DNA from: Anaerolinea sp.
GTDB taxonomy: Bacteria > Chloroflexota > Anaerolineae > Anaerolineales > Anaerolineaceae
Direction: 5' to 3'
Assembly (NCBI GenBank): GCA_029975965.1
Contig: JARKOV010000162.1
Coordinates: 1 to 64,000, forward strand
DNA length: 64,000 bases
The notes under the pieces are model-generated. The model did no database searches. It was not told the origin of the DNA and saw nothing but the letters and a program-made list of their open reading frames with translations. Positions 15,457-26,398 of this stretch are shown here, piece by piece. The stretch's first letter is position 1. Every line of letters begins with the position of its first letter. The position numbers and the translations under genes are program-made.

Positions 15457-17966
15457 AATCCTCCCTTCAGGGTCAAGGCGAGCTGTCCATTTTCGGGGAA
15501 ATTGGGGTCTCCGTCCAGGCGGGCAACTTCCAATGCCGCCAACAGAATGGCGGCGTTTTCCAGCTCCTGGTTGGGGCTTTTTCCCCAGCGCTGGAAGCGG
15601 GTTGCCTCGACCGTTTCAACACCCTCCACTGCCAGAACCGCCGTATAGACCTGGCTGAGGAAGACCGGCTGGCCGAAGGTGAACTGGTCGGGATGGAAGA
15701 ACCCGCGCCGACCACCGGGAAGGACGCGGTTGCTCAAGGCGTCGAGCACTGCGCGGCGCACGTCAGCACGGAAATGGCCTTCCCGCACGCAAACGGTCAG
15801 CGCAATATCCAGCGGCACAAACTCCGGGTTATTGATTTCCAGGTCATAACCTGCAAGGCGGTAGGGCTCGAAGAAGGTGAACAACTCGTCGCGGAAGCTC
15901 GCGTCCACCGGGCGACCACCGACGCGGTCGATGGTCAGGAACACTGTGTGCCATGAACCGGTCCAGCGCAGGCTGGCCTGCGCTCGCTGAATTTGCGGGT
16001 GACCCATCGCTATGGCGACGTAATCTTCGGGGTTGACCGCCCGCTCCTGACGGCGGAAAGCCTGAGGAGCGTACTGGCGCACCTCTTCGAGACTCTCCGC
16101 ATCCATACCACCGCGAGCCGCGAGCGGATTGCGCAGAGAGCGCAAGCCGGGAAGGGTGGAGAGGACGTGCAAGATGGTTTCGCGCCCCACGTTGCCGCTC
16201 ATCCCGTTGCCGACGCGGTAGGTTGCCTGCAAGCCGGCGATATCGGGGGGCAGGCGGCCAAAAGTGCCATCACCGAAGCGCAGGCGCGCCAGCCCATTTT
16301 CTTCCACCTCGACGACGAATTCGCGGGCGAAGCGGTCGCTGCCGAGTAGATCGCGCTGCGGAAACCAATTCACCCCAGGTGCGGCCGGTTCAGCGAGCTG
16401 GATGGCCGGCAGAGCGTGGCCGGGTTGCCAGGTGAAGGCATGCGACGCGGGGGAGTCTGGGTCGAAGGGGCGTAAAGCACCCTGTTGATCGCGCACGCGC
16501 GCCTGTTGGGTGAGCGGGCCTTTGCTCAGGAAGGGTCGCTCGCGGTCGCCGGCCTCGGGCGGTTGGAGCACTTCGGCTGTTTCGCCGAGTGCGGCGAGGG
16601 GCATGGTGCGCCCGTGATCGGCGAGGACAATGTTCCCGCGCGCGATACTCAGGTCGGCAACCGGCTGGCCGTCAATTTCGGCCGCCAGGCACAGGCTGAA
16701 CGGCAGCGCATCGGCGGCGTCCCAGGCGATTTCCACGTAGGCCTGACCGGTGAGCGGGTCGGTGCGCAGCGCGCCTGCCGACCGCTCCGGGATGCCCGCG
16801 CCCCCGATCTCAAGGATGGCTTCGGGGTCGACCTGGGTCAGCCGGACGGCGTGACGGTGAAGCGGGTCGGCGTCCGGCGCCAGCCCACTGCCGGGACCGA
16901 GTGCCTCCTCGAAGATCAACACGTCACCGCGCCGCAAGAGCAATCGCTTGCCCGGTTCGTCGCGCAACCAGGCGCGGGTCGCGCCGGCTGCCAGGCAGGC
17001 GTCCGTTTCGCCCCAGGTGTAGAATTTGACCTGGTTGTGCGCGCTGTAGAGCATCAAGTCGTGCATGGTCTCGAAGGGTTGCACCCCGGATTCGAGGGCC
17101 AACATCAATTGATCCGGGTCGAACGGTCCGGCAGGTGCGTTTGCCCCGGCCAGCAGCAAGGTGCCAGGGCTGTTTTCTGCGGGTCCCGGAAGAATTTTAC
17201 CGTCCGCGGCGGGATCCACCTCGAACGCCACCCATGCCCGCGCATTGCAGCCGTCGTGCATGGCGTAGTCCAGCAGGCGGGCGTGCCGGCGCAGCGAAGT
17301 GCGCAGGCGCGCTGTGCCGAGGTAGGCCTCGGTCGCCACGGCGTCTTGGAAATAACTGAGCTGATCGGCGGCGTAGGCCACCAACTCGACCAGCGCAACC
17401 CCCAGGTCGGCGGGACTGCGCTCGGTTTGTTCCGGGGCGAGGACGCTGATCCGGTCGAGCATCAGGCGGCGGAAGGAGGCGAAATCCTTGGCCAGGTAAT
17501 CGATCGGTGGAGACGCGGCAGGTTGGGCCGGCTCCGGCGGGGGCTCCTCGCAGTCGAAGCCGGACGGGCAGTCGACCTTGAAGGAGAAATCCACCTGCGA
17601 GAGCAACGGGTCGAAGCCCGCGGGAGGGTCATCGGCGCCGGGATGCGCAACCAGGCGCAGCGTGTAGGTGGAGAAATCGCCCGGCTGGTTGACCTTCACA
17701 CTCAGGATCTTCCCGGAGACTTTGAGCGCGGTCGCGTGAATGCCCGTGATGCGCACGCCGCCCATGATCTGGATATTTCCCAGGCTCAGGTTGGTTGGGT
17801 TACCGCTGCCGTCTTCGGGGAGGTCCTGGAAGAAGGTGACGTGCAGCATTGACTGGTCGGGGCTGACCTCGAGCGCGTCGATCGCGAAAGGCGCGCTCAA
17901 GCCCTGGAGAATGCGGTTGCGCAAGAGGGTGCGGCGTCCTTCGTACTGGCTGGCGGATGCGGGCAT
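15453..17966 (-). CDS. Baseplate wedge protein (gp6/J-like), first copy
   Basis: The 837-residue protein is the first of two paralogous baseplate assembly proteins. Typical segments are PIDYLAKDFASFRRLMLDR and SPADLGVALVELVAYAADQL, the latter followed by SYFQDAVATEAYLGTARLR. In the C-terminal half it has LRFGDGTFGRLP, YRVGNGMSGNVGRETI, RAVNPEDYVAIAMGHPQIQRA and VPLDIALTVCVREGHF, as in gpJ/gp6. It would heterodimerise with the second wedge protein as Pvc11 and Pvc12 do. Spacing to the gp25-like gene is 4 nt. Confidence 0.9.
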   Translation of the reverse strand: MPASASQYEGRRTLLRNRILQGLSAPFAIDALEVSPDQSMLHVTFFQDLPEDGSGNPTNLSLGNIQIMGGVRITGIHATALKVSGKILSVKVNQPGDFSTYTLRLVAHPGADDPPAGFDPLLSQVDFSFKVDCPSGFDCEEPPPEPAQPAASPPIDYLAKDFASFRRLMLDRISVLAPEQTERSPADLGVALVELVAYAADQLSYFQDAVATEAYLGTARLRTSLRRHARLLDYAMHDGCNARAWVAFEVDPAADGKILPGPAENSPGTLLLAGANAPAGPFDPDQLMLALESGVQPFETMHDLMLYSAHNQVKFYTWGETDACLAAGATRAWLRDEPGKRLLLRRGDVLIFEEALGPGSGLAPDADPLHRHAVRLTQVDPEAILEIGGAGIPERSAGALRTDPLTGQAYVEIAWDAADALPFSLCLAAEIDGQPVADLSIARGNIVLADHGRTMPLAALGETAEVLQPPEAGDRERPFLSKGPLTQQARVRDQQGALRPFDPDSPASHAFTWQPGHALPAIQLAEPAAPGVNWFPQRDLLGSDRFAREFVVEVEENGLARLRFGDGTFGRLPPDIAGLQATYRVGNGMSGNVGRETILHVLSTLPGLRSLRNPLAARGGMDAESLEEVRQYAPQAFRRQERAVNPEDYVAIAMGHPQIQRAQASLRWTGSWHTVFLTIDRVGGRPVDASFRDELFTFFEPYRLAGYDLEINNPEFVPLDIALTVCVREGHFRADVRRAVLDALSNRVLPGGRRGFFHPDQFTFGQPVFLSQVYTAVLAVEGVETVEATRFQRWGKSPNQELENAAILLAALEVARLDGDPNFPENGQLALTLKGGL

Positions 17967-17970
17967 CGCG

Positions 17971-18327
17971 CTACACCTCCCGGCTGAATTGCGCCACCTG
18001 GCGCTGCTGGGTGCGCCGGATGGCGTAGTCTACCCTGACGAAGAGCGATGAGTCCTGGCTCTCCACCTCCACGGCAAAGACCTGGATCAGGTCGCCCAGC
18101 CATTGTTGGAGGGCGCCCTGCACGAGCAGACGGGTGGCTGCGGCAAGCTCGGGGCTGTTCGGCGCGAAGACGAGCTGCAAGAGACCCGATCCAAAAGTGG
18201 GGCGCATCACGCGCTCGCCGGGAGAGGTGAAAAGCACCTGCTCGATCATGTCGCGGATGTGTTTTTCTTCATCCGCGCGGGCGGTGAGTCCCAGGCTGTT
18301 GGTGTGGTATGGAAATTCTGCGTTCAT
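17971..18327 (-). CDS. gp25-like baseplate protein (GPW/gp25 family)
   Basis: The 118-residue protein is a complete gp25/GpW family member (Pvc9/Afp9 equivalent). It starts MNAEFPYHTNSLGLT and contains HIRDMIEQVLFTSPGERVMRP with the conserved EQVLxTxxGERxMRPxFG pattern, then FAPNSPELAAATRLLVQGAL. gp25 connects the wedge to the first sheath ring in contractile baseplates. The start was set at the ATG overlapping the stop of the PAAR-like gene (TGATG); a longer frame upstream is a shadow of that gene. Confidence 0.92.
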   Translation of the reverse strand: MNAEFPYHTNSLGLTARADEEKHIRDMIEQVLFTSPGERVMRPTFGSGLLQLVFAPNSPELAAATRLLVQGALQQWLGDLIQVFAVEVESQDSSLFVRVDYAIRRTQQRQVAQFSREV

Positions 18328-18656
18328 CAGGTTCCCTGCACACGTGGTTGGGTGACCAGCACGCTGGCCGGGCCGGGCGCGGGGCTGCCCAGGCACAGGC
18401 TGGCCGAGGTGTTGAGAACGACCGGCGCACCCATCACCTTGACGCGCAGCGCCGGAACGAGCCACTGCACGTTGATGCAGGGCTGCGGCGTGCCGCCCGG
18501 GGTGGTCATCGGGCAGCCCATCACCAGGTGGGTGCCGGCTACGGTCACAACCGGCTGCCCGCTAACGGTCACCCGCGGCGAAGCGGGGACTTCCTGCACC
18601 TGCCCGCCATGCGGGCAAATGGCGGTGGCGCCGACGTGAAAGAGAAAGCCTGGCAT
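18327..18656 (-). CDS. PAAR-like spike tip protein
   Basis: The 109-residue protein is rich in Gly, Pro and Val. It contains CPHGGQVQ near the N-terminus, VTVAGTHLVMGCPM and QPCINVQW, giving cysteines and histidines that could bind a tip metal ion. This is the pattern of the PAAR-like caps that sharpen the spike of eCIS and type VI secretion systems (Pvc10 equivalent). It is directly downstream of the spike gene (9 nt) and overlaps the gp25 gene by 1 nt. No C-terminal toxin extension is present. Confidence 0.8.
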   Translation of the reverse strand: MPGFLFHVGATAICPHGGQVQEVPASPRVTVSGQPVVTVAGTHLVMGCPMTTPGGTPQPCINVQWLVPALRVKVMGAPVVLNTSASLCLGSPAPGPASVLVTQPRVQGT

Positions 18657-18665
18657 GCAACCCTC

Positions 18666-19181
18666 CTAAGTGATGGTCAGCGCGCCCGCGTTGACATCCA
18701 CCACCGGGCCGGTCATCGTCACCACCGCTCCCATCCCGTTGGTGATGGTGATGCCGGTCTGGTTGATCAGAATGGAAGCGTTGGTGTTGATCTTGATGAT
18801 GATTCCGCCGGTTGGGCCGGGCGCGTCGCTGATCAAGATCGCGTTCTGGGTGGTGGTTTGCAGGACGAATCCCGACAAACCGGGAGGGATCGTTTGGGCG
18901 AGGGCGGGCACTTCGGCTGCGCTGCCCCAGAAACCACCAGTCCAGATAGGGTAATCGGGGTTGCCCTGCTCAAACTCGACCCACACCCCCGCGCCGATCG
19001 GCGGGACGGTGTAAAAGCCCATCTGCGGGCCGGCGACCGGGACGCACGGCATGGCCCAACTGGATAGAGCCACCCCGGTGACATCTGGAACGAGCACCTG
19101 GACGCGCGCCATGCGCATCGGGTCGACGTTGTTGACCACGCTGCCGCGGTATTTTCCGTAAAATCGACGTGTTTCGCTCAT
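18666..19181 (-). CDS. Spike protein, gp5/baseplate assembly protein V-like
   Basis: The 171-residue protein has an OB-fold N-terminal domain, YGKYRGSVVNNVDPMRMARVQV with the usual DPxxxGRVQV-like pattern, then GFYTVPPIGAGVWVEFEQGNP and PIWTGGFWG. A short repetitive beta-region follows (IIIKINTNASILINQTGITITNG) that would form the triple-stranded needle. It corresponds to the C-terminal half of Pvc8/VgrG and is here a separate gene starting 1 nt after the hub gene. The needle is short, and the PAAR-like tip is encoded next. Confidence 0.9.
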   Translation of the reverse strand: MSETRRFYGKYRGSVVNNVDPMRMARVQVLVPDVTGVALSSWAMPCVPVAGPQMGFYTVPPIGAGVWVEFEQGNPDYPIWTGGFWGSAAEVPALAQTIPPGLSGFVLQTTTQNAILISDAPGPTGGIIIKINTNASILINQTGITITNGMGAVVTMTGPVVDVNAGALTIT

Positions 19182-19182
19182 A

Positions 19183-20304
19183 TCATACGCTCGCTACGGT
19201 AGAGACCAGACCATTGCGGGTCAGGGTGAAATTCTGCTTGTACGAGCCGCGCTCGATGGTGTGGGTGACGCTCTTGACGTAATACAAACCGTCGAACAAC
19301 TGGCCCGCTCCGCGCAGACCCACCAGCCCGCGGGCTTTGAGGACATGACCGTAGCGGGTCACGTCCAACGAGCCGGTCGCGCCGATGCTTTCGGCCATCT
19401 GTGAGCGCCGGGCCAGACCGTAGAGCAGCGCCTGGACGGGATTGGACTTGGCCTGGTCAAGCAGCGGTGTGATCCGCTTGGGGATGGGCGGGATTTTTCC
19501 AAGCGGGGGATTGATCAAGGATACGTCCGGCACGGGGATGGGAATGGGAACCTTGGTCAGCGAATTTTGGATGTAGACCACCGGGAGCTCTGCCTGGCGA
19601 TCGTCGAAGCTGAAGTTGACCGACTCGACATTGTTCTGCACGCCTTCGTCGACATGCAGCGCCGGTTGAGGAACGCCCACCTTGACATCCGGTCCCCAAT
19701 AGGCGCGGTTGACTTCCGGCAACGGGCCGGGTGAGATGTAAAAAACGTAACCGGCTTGGGCTGCCAGCTCCCGAACATAAGCCAGATCGGTGCCGTTATG
19801 GCGCGGGATGCGCTCCAGGGGGTTGGGCACCTCTGGAAAGGCGATCGGAATGATCACCGGAACGAGGCCAAAGAGGGCGTATTTTCCAAGGATGGTCAGT
19901 ACCCGCAACTCAGGCGACATCGCCGGGTAAGGTATTCCTGAAAAATCGATGTAGTTCATCACGCGGGTCAGGTCTTCGCCGGTGACCGTCAGGGTGGCTT
20001 TTCCGCTCCCCCCTCCCGGGTCGACCTGGTGGTGGGTCATCACACCGTCCATCAACACTTCGGTGATTCCTCCGATGGTCACCGCGATGATCACGCGCAC
20101 GAGCGGGATGGGGGCTCCACCCGATAACAGGAAGAGAGAAAGGATCGGCGAATTGCGCTCCACCTCGAACACGAGTTGAAAACCGCTCATCTCGCCGGAT
20201 GAGCTGGTGACTACGACGCGCTTCAAAGCGTCCAACACGTCCTGGGAGACCGGTATGGGGACGGCGGGGCCGATCATCAACGAGAGGTCGACCTGGTTAG
20301 CCAT
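19183..20304 (-). CDS. Hub protein, phage late control gpD-like (Pvc8 N-terminal part)
   Basis: The 373-residue protein starts MANQVDLSLMIGPAVPIPVS. It carries the two beta-barrel domains of the gpD/gp27/VgrG hub: GFQLVFEVERNSPILSL, TLTVTGEDLTRVMNYID and a following domain with LAYVRELAAQAGYVFYISPG, which is the conserved xxVxxLAxxxGxxFY segment. It forms the trimeric hub at the end of the tube and holds the spike encoded next. The start used here overlaps the upstream gp53-like gene by 8 nt. The longer frame to 20424 lies inside that gene and was rejected. Near residues 265-305 is a Pro-Ile-rich linker. Confidence 0.9.
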   Translation of the reverse strand: MANQVDLSLMIGPAVPIPVSQDVLDALKRVVVTSSSGEMSGFQLVFEVERNSPILSLFLLSGGAPIPLVRVIIAVTIGGITEVLMDGVMTHHQVDPGGGSGKATLTVTGEDLTRVMNYIDFSGIPYPAMSPELRVLTILGKYALFGLVPVIIPIAFPEVPNPLERIPRHNGTDLAYVRELAAQAGYVFYISPGPLPEVNRAYWGPDVKVGVPQPALHVDEGVQNNVESVNFSFDDRQAELPVVYIQNSLTKVPIPIPVPDVSLINPPLGKIPPIPKRITPLLDQAKSNPVQALLYGLARRSQMAESIGATGSLDVTRYGHVLKARGLVGLRGAGQLFDGLYYVKSVTHTIERGSYKQNFTLTRNGLVSTVASV

Positions 20305-20653
20305 CTTCGCTCCCGGTAGGGTTGCCCGGCACGGGAATGCGCAGGCGCTGGCCCGGCTGGCGCGTGGCCTCCGCCGGGTGAAGCACCTGGTTGGAGTCGC
20401 AGATGCGCCAGAACAAGGCCGCATCCGTCAGGTATTGCGCCGAGAGAAGGTCGAGCCGGTCGCCTTCGTTGAGGCTGTGCTCAACCAGCAGGGCCAGGCG
20501 GCCCGGTTGGGGTAAAAAGCGCCGGCGCAGGTAAGGGATCTTGTGCCCGGCCTGTTCGAGCAAGGCGCGTTCCACGGCGTGGTAGCGGCTGTTGGGTGGA
20601 AAAAGCGTGGTATCGCCGATCATTTTCAACAACGCTTCCAGCGGATCGTTCAT
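20297..20653 (-). CDS. gp53/LysM-like baseplate protein
   Basis: The 118-residue protein begins MNDPLEALLKMIGDTTLFPPNSRYHAVE. It has a LysM-like fold segment in VEHSLNEGDRLDLLSAQYL followed by DAALFWRICDSNQVLHP and the terminal RLRIPVPG. This matches the small LysM/gp53-like baseplate proteins that sit between the Pvc7-like and Pvc8-like genes in many eCIS. It probably bridges tube or hub and baseplate rather than binding peptidoglycan, although LysM folds elsewhere bind it. It overlaps the upstream gene by 4 nt. Confidence 0.85.
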   Translation of the reverse strand: MNDPLEALLKMIGDTTLFPPNSRYHAVERALLEQAGHKIPYLRRRFLPQPGRLALLVEHSLNEGDRLDLLSAQYLTDAALFWRICDSNQVLHPAEATRQPGQRLRIPVPGNPTGSEDG

Positions 20654-21303
20654 GGAATGCCTCCGATGCCGAGCATGTTAAAGTTGCCGTTTTCCAGCCA
20701 ACTGGCAATCTCCTCTTTTTTCTGCTGGTACACCATGTAGAGCGTGCCGCCTTTATTGTCGAAGCCGAGATCAGACACGCTTAAAACGCGCATCTCCAGG
20801 CTGATGCGGGCGCGAATCGGGTTGAGCTGTGGATCAAAGGCCTCTTCCACCACACGCACGGCGGTCAGGCGCACCGGGATGATGCGCTTGGCGCTCCACA
20901 CGAAGAGCAGCAATGGGGCTTGGCTGGGGATGATGGTCAGCACACCCCGCGAGACCTGTTCCTGGATGTGGAGCAGCTCCGCGCTGGACGGGTAGAGTAT
21001 GCTTTCCAGGGCAAACAAGATTGGCAAGACGGAGAGCCGCTCGGGCGGGAAATTGTTCGAGTCCTCCAGGCGATCCGTGGCGTCCACCTCGGCTTCCAGT
21101 TGAATTGTCTCCACGGGTGGACCTTTGAAGCGCATGGCCGCCGAACGCTCCCCCGATTCGCCCACAACCTGCGGCGATAGTGAGCGGGTGAGGGAATCGG
21201 GGTTGTATTGCAGGGTGATGATGCGCAACACGCGCGACGATTCCGGGTCGACCTGCACCAGGCCGCCTTTGACCAGCAAGGGGGTGCGCGGGAAGTGAGC
21301 CAT
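20650..21303 (-). CDS. CIS tube-initiator protein (Pvc7/Afp7-like)
   Basis: The 217-residue protein contains FPRTPLLVKGGLVQVD and IITLQYNPDSLTRSLSPQV, the QYNPxxLxR motif typical of Pvc7-type tube proteins, then MRFKGPPVETIQLEAEVD and SAKRIIPVRLTAVRVVEEAF followed by VLSVSDLGF. These proteins form the adaptor between hub and polymerising tube. No separate LysM is fused here, and the next gene provides it. It begins 3 nt after the peptidase gene. Confidence 0.88.
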   Translation of the reverse strand: MAHFPRTPLLVKGGLVQVDPESSRVLRIITLQYNPDSLTRSLSPQVVGESGERSAAMRFKGPPVETIQLEAEVDATDRLEDSNNFPPERLSVLPILFALESILYPSSAELLHIQEQVSRGVLTIIPSQAPLLLFVWSAKRIIPVRLTAVRVVEEAFDPQLNPIRARISLEMRVLSVSDLGFDNKGGTLYMVYQQKKEEIASWLENGNFNMLGIGGIP

Positions 21304-21306
21304 GGG

Positions 21307-22164
21307 TTACTGGAACAGTTTGGAGGAGACGAAATCGGCGTCAACCATCGACCAGAAGTCGGCGGACAGGCCGGCCTCGATGTAGCTGTACGGCAGCCAG
21401 CCATAACCGCCTTCGCCCCAGGTCTCGCCCCACGAATTGCGGATCAGCAGGGCACCCTTATCTTTGCCGATCTTTTTTTGGTCGTCGAATCCCACCGCCA
21501 GCACGGCATGCCCCCCGATCAGGCTGTCGCCTTCGCCGGGAAAGTGAATCTCGCCTTTCGATTCCCCGTTGGGCGGCATGTTGGTGTAAACCGAAAAGCC
21601 GAACATGCTGGGCAGTCCGGCGAGCAGGTAACGGCGCACGCTGTTGAGAATTTGGGTCGGCTTGGTGCCGGGTGGATCCAGCCGGTAATACTTGATCGCC
21701 TTGTAATTTTGGGCGAAGGCGTAGCAGAAGGGCGGGGGTTCTTTGTCGAACTCGCCAATGCGGTAAGGCCAGTAGCGCTCCGGGGGCACGCCAAACAGGA
21801 CCAGCGCGCGCATCGTGGCGCGCAGGTATGCCCCGGTGTCGCCGGTCCATTCGAGCAGGTTGCGCGTGACTTTGTACAGGAACAGGCGCGAGGCGTCCAG
21901 GTATTCGCCTTTGGCGCGGCGCTGGTAGTATTCGACCATGCCAATGGCAGCGTGCGCGGTGCAAGACCCCAGGCTGCCCTGGTTTTCCACCGGCGTGCAC
22001 CATTCGCGCAGGTCCACCTTGCCAAAGGAGCGGGCGGAAAGCGCATGGTTCAAGGGCTCGGAATGCTCGAGGATGTCCTTGACTTTCTCATGTTCGGCGG
22101 TGTAATCGCGATAATCCGGCAAATCGCGCTGCCAGCCCATCCCGAGTACGTGGGTATCAATCAT
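21307..22164 (-). CDS. Papain-like (C1 family) cysteine peptidase, candidate eCIS cargo
   Basis: The 285-residue protein has the complete papain active site. Q62 is the oxyanion-hole residue and C68 is in NQGSLGSCTAHAA. H219 is in GGHAVLAVGFD and N243 in LIRNSWGETWGEGGYGW. The strand LREWCTPVENQG precedes the active site as in the bacterial C1A group. There is no signal peptide, no transmembrane helix and only a short N-terminal extension of about 45 residues, so no classical inhibitory propeptide. It lies between the AAA+/98-residue genes and the tube-initiator gene with 8-nt and 3-nt junctions. It could be a toxic cargo loaded into the tube lumen or a particle-maturation protease. The location in a structural operon and the lack of secretion signals favour the first (inference). 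Confidence 0.9.
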   Translation of the reverse strand: MIDTHVLGMGWQRDLPDYRDYTAEHEKVKDILEHSEPLNHALSARSFGKVDLREWCTPVENQGSLGSCTAHAAIGMVEYYQRRAKGEYLDASRLFLYKVTRNLLEWTGDTGAYLRATMRALVLFGVPPERYWPYRIGEFDKEPPPFCYAFAQNYKAIKYYRLDPPGTKPTQILNSVRRYLLAGLPSMFGFSVYTNMPPNGESKGEIHFPGEGDSLIGGHAVLAVGFDDQKKIGKDKGALLIRNSWGETWGEGGYGWLPYSYIEAGLSADFWSMVDADFVSSKLFQ

Positions 22165-22449
22165 GTTGGGTTCCTTTCAATGCCTGGGTGATGATCTTGT
22201 ACACTGCGCGCGCAACCTGCGCTCCGATCACAGCCGGGGCAGATTCTGGCCGGTAGCGAAAGGTAGCCGGTTTTAACCGGTCGATCGCCTGATCGCTTTC
22301 GGACGGATCGGGCAGCCCGTCACGTTCGATCATCCGCCCCAGTTCATCCTGGATGGCAGCCGCGATGCGGTAGCGATCGGTGCCGTTGAAACCATGCAGC
22401 GACAGGCTCTCGATCTCGATCTCAACCGGTGAACGTCCGTGTGAGGTGA

Positions 22450-22453
<4 letters not shown>
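22157..22453 (-). CDS. Small conserved eCIS-associated protein
   Basis: The 98-residue protein begins with a beta-alpha segment, VEIEIESLSLHGFNGTDRYR, then a helix IAAAIQDELGRMIERDGL, and ends with a helix AQVARAVYKIITQAL. I recall proteins with this layout (IxIExLxLxGF followed by an ELxRxx helix) next to the AAA+ ATPase of many eCIS operons; no function has been assigned. It overlaps the ATPase gene by 4 nt upstream and the peptidase gene by 8 nt downstream, so it is translationally coupled to the peptidase. A role as loading adaptor or chaperone for the peptidase is conceivable but only inferred. Confidence 0.75.
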
Positions 22454-24389
<1,936 letters not shown>

Positions 24390-24393
<4 letters not shown>

Positions 24394-25661
24394 GGGATGC
24401 TCACTTTAGGGCCGACCATTTCGCCGAAAGAGGGGCTGGCAGGGTTGAGGTCGATGAGCGGGCTTTCGGCCCCGTCCACCTGCAGGCGCACGTAGTACTC
24501 CCCCGGGTCGATTTTCTGAGCCTGGATGGCCACGCTGGGCGCGTCTGCACTCAGCGGGGGGATGGAGAAGGCGAATTCGCCTTTGCCTGAGGTTCGATTC
24601 AACAACAGGCTGACCCGCTGGTCTTTGCGCAACTGTGGCTGGACGGTCAGCGTCAGGGTGAGGGTCACCTTGCCGTTGCTGGTGCTGGCGCCCGATTTGT
24701 TAATCGCGGAAATCACCGGCTGCAAGACCACCCCGGCCACATTGGATTCGAAACCGCGGTGCTCGGTGGGTGGGTCTCCCATTAACAGGCGGTGCACCAC
24801 CTGTAAGCCGTGCAACCCGGCGCTCAAGCTTGCCGGCAGCGGCACCTGGATGCGGGTGGGGGTCAACTGGTCGCTTGCCGGGGCGATCTCCTCGCCACCC
24901 ACCACCACGCGGGTCACTTCGCCGCGCAGGTTGGTGCCTTCGACGATGAGCGTTGCTCCCGCAGTGATTGGCAATCCAGCACCGATGGTCGGGGAAACCT
25001 GCCGGATGAGCGGCTCGGCGAAGGGACGCACGTAGAGCAGCGGTTGCTGCACCGGTAAGGCTGGCTGCGGAACGAGGTCGGAAGGCTCGATGATCACCAC
25101 CGAGGCCTTGTATAAAAGCGATAAGCTGTAGGAGGTCTGGTCGAAGAGCGACCAGAGATGCTGCAATTCCTCCTGGGTGGCCGGGGAGAGGGTAAAGCGC
25201 ACCAGCTCCGGTTGGGTGGGCAGGTCAGATTGCCCGAGGAACTTGCGCGGGTCGGTGTTGGGAGCGGATGCCGACGGGGTGATGACGTTGTCTTTGATCT
25301 CTGCCGGGCTAAGCGTGGGGAGCGCGTTGAGGTTGCTGGCAACGGCGCCCATCAAGCGCTGCGGCTCGAGGGTCTTGTTTTCTCCGTGGAAAGAGATCAG
25401 GTAGTTGAGGTCGAGCACGATGGCGGGTTTCTTCGAGAGCGAGCCGTCGGAGCGGCGCATCGGCAGGTTGGCGTTGCGGTACTGAACGTTCTGGTCCACC
25501 TGGAAGAGGAAGATATTGACCCCGGCGCGGTTGTCTTTCTCGCGCTGATCGGGCCGCTCGGTGGTGACAAAGGCGTTGGAAACCCCCGAGCCGGCGACCG
25601 CCTGGATGAGGCGCTGCTGCAAGGCGGCTGTGACGGTGGCGATGGCGAGGTGATTGCTCAT
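24390..25661 (-). CDS. Tube cap/terminator protein, DUF4255 (Pvc16/Afp16-like)
   Basis: The 423-residue protein has an N-terminal DUF4255/Pvc16-N domain, LAIATVTAALQQRLIQAV with VNIFLFQVDQNVQYRN and LDLNYLISFHGE. This domain caps the tube and sheath distal end and sets particle length. Residues about 225-420 add two Ig-like domains (GLPITAGATLIVEGTNL is an IPT/TIG-like segment, and VTLTLTLTVQPQL a second). Such C-terminal Ig domains are common in cap proteins. Overlaps of 4 nt link it to both neighbours. Confidence 0.92.
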
Positions 25662-26398
25662 CGGTGTTCCTCGTTGAGGCGGCGCAGGTATTCGTCCAGG
25701 CTCATCGCCGGGTGGGGCTCGTGGCTGGGCGGAGGCGCGGCCCGTGGGGCGGGTGACTCGGCGCGCACCTCGATTCTCCCGATGCTGATTTTGACCGGTG
25801 GAGCTTGTGGCTCGCTGTTGGGATTGCCAGGCGGAACCTGGCGGACCGGCGGCGCGGCAGGGAAGACCGTTGCGATGTGGGCCTGGGGAGGAAGCAACAG
25901 CGGCTCAGGTTGGAGCGGCTGGCTGATCGTTTCAATGGCGGGCGCGACCGTCGGAAGGAGCGTGGCGGAAGGCTGAGGTGAGCCTGGGTCTGCTCGCCTG
26001 GTTTGCGTCGCTGCCGGTGTCACTGCCGGACGAGGTTCATCCGGCGCTTCAGGTGGTTGGCGGCGGCGGATGGCGGGAGGCTCTGGCCTATTGGTCGGCG
26101 GGGTGGGTGGGTGATGAGCAGGTCGAAGGGATGGGTCGTGGTCAGGGGGTACCGGCACGAGCAGGCGCTCCTGCCCGGCTGGCAGTTCAGGCGCAGCTTT
26201 CGCCTCAATGACCGGCGGCCTGGATGGCAGGCTCGCTTCGATCGCCCGCTCCGGCGAGGTCGCGGCGGGCGTAGGGACTTCTTCGACCGTCTGGGCGAGG
26301 ATGGCGCCGGGGGCGAACAGGGGGCGAATCACCGGTCGCAACCCGCTTTCCACCCCAAGCGCGCGCCCGGCCAATCGGGCGAGCAGCCCGGCGCTCAT
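25658..26398 (-). CDS. Proline-rich eCIS protein with conserved C-terminal segment
   Basis: The 246-residue protein is disordered in its central 150 residues, about a quarter Pro, with PPEAPDEPRPAV-like stretches. It has an amphipathic N-terminus, GLLARLAGRALGV, and an ordered C-terminus, VKISIGRIEVRA followed by MSLDEYLRRLNEEHR. The IGRIEVR segment recurs in my memory in the proteins placed between tube/chaperone and cap genes of many eCIS. No tape-measure gene is recognisable elsewhere in the operon, so this protein or an unrecognised one may fill the tube lumen or tether the particle; this is not shown. It overlaps both neighbours by 4 nt. Confidence 0.7.
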   Translation of the reverse strand: MSAGLLARLAGRALGVESGLRPVIRPLFAPGAILAQTVEEVPTPAATSPERAIEASLPSRPPVIEAKAAPELPAGQERLLVPVPPDHDPSLRPAHHPPTPPTNRPEPPAIRRRQPPEAPDEPRPAVTPAATQTRRADPGSPQPSATLLPTVAPAIETISQPLQPEPLLLPPQAHIATVFPAAPPVRQVPPGNPNSEPQAPPVKISIGRIEVRAESPAPRAAPPPSHEPHPAMSLDEYLRRLNEEHR

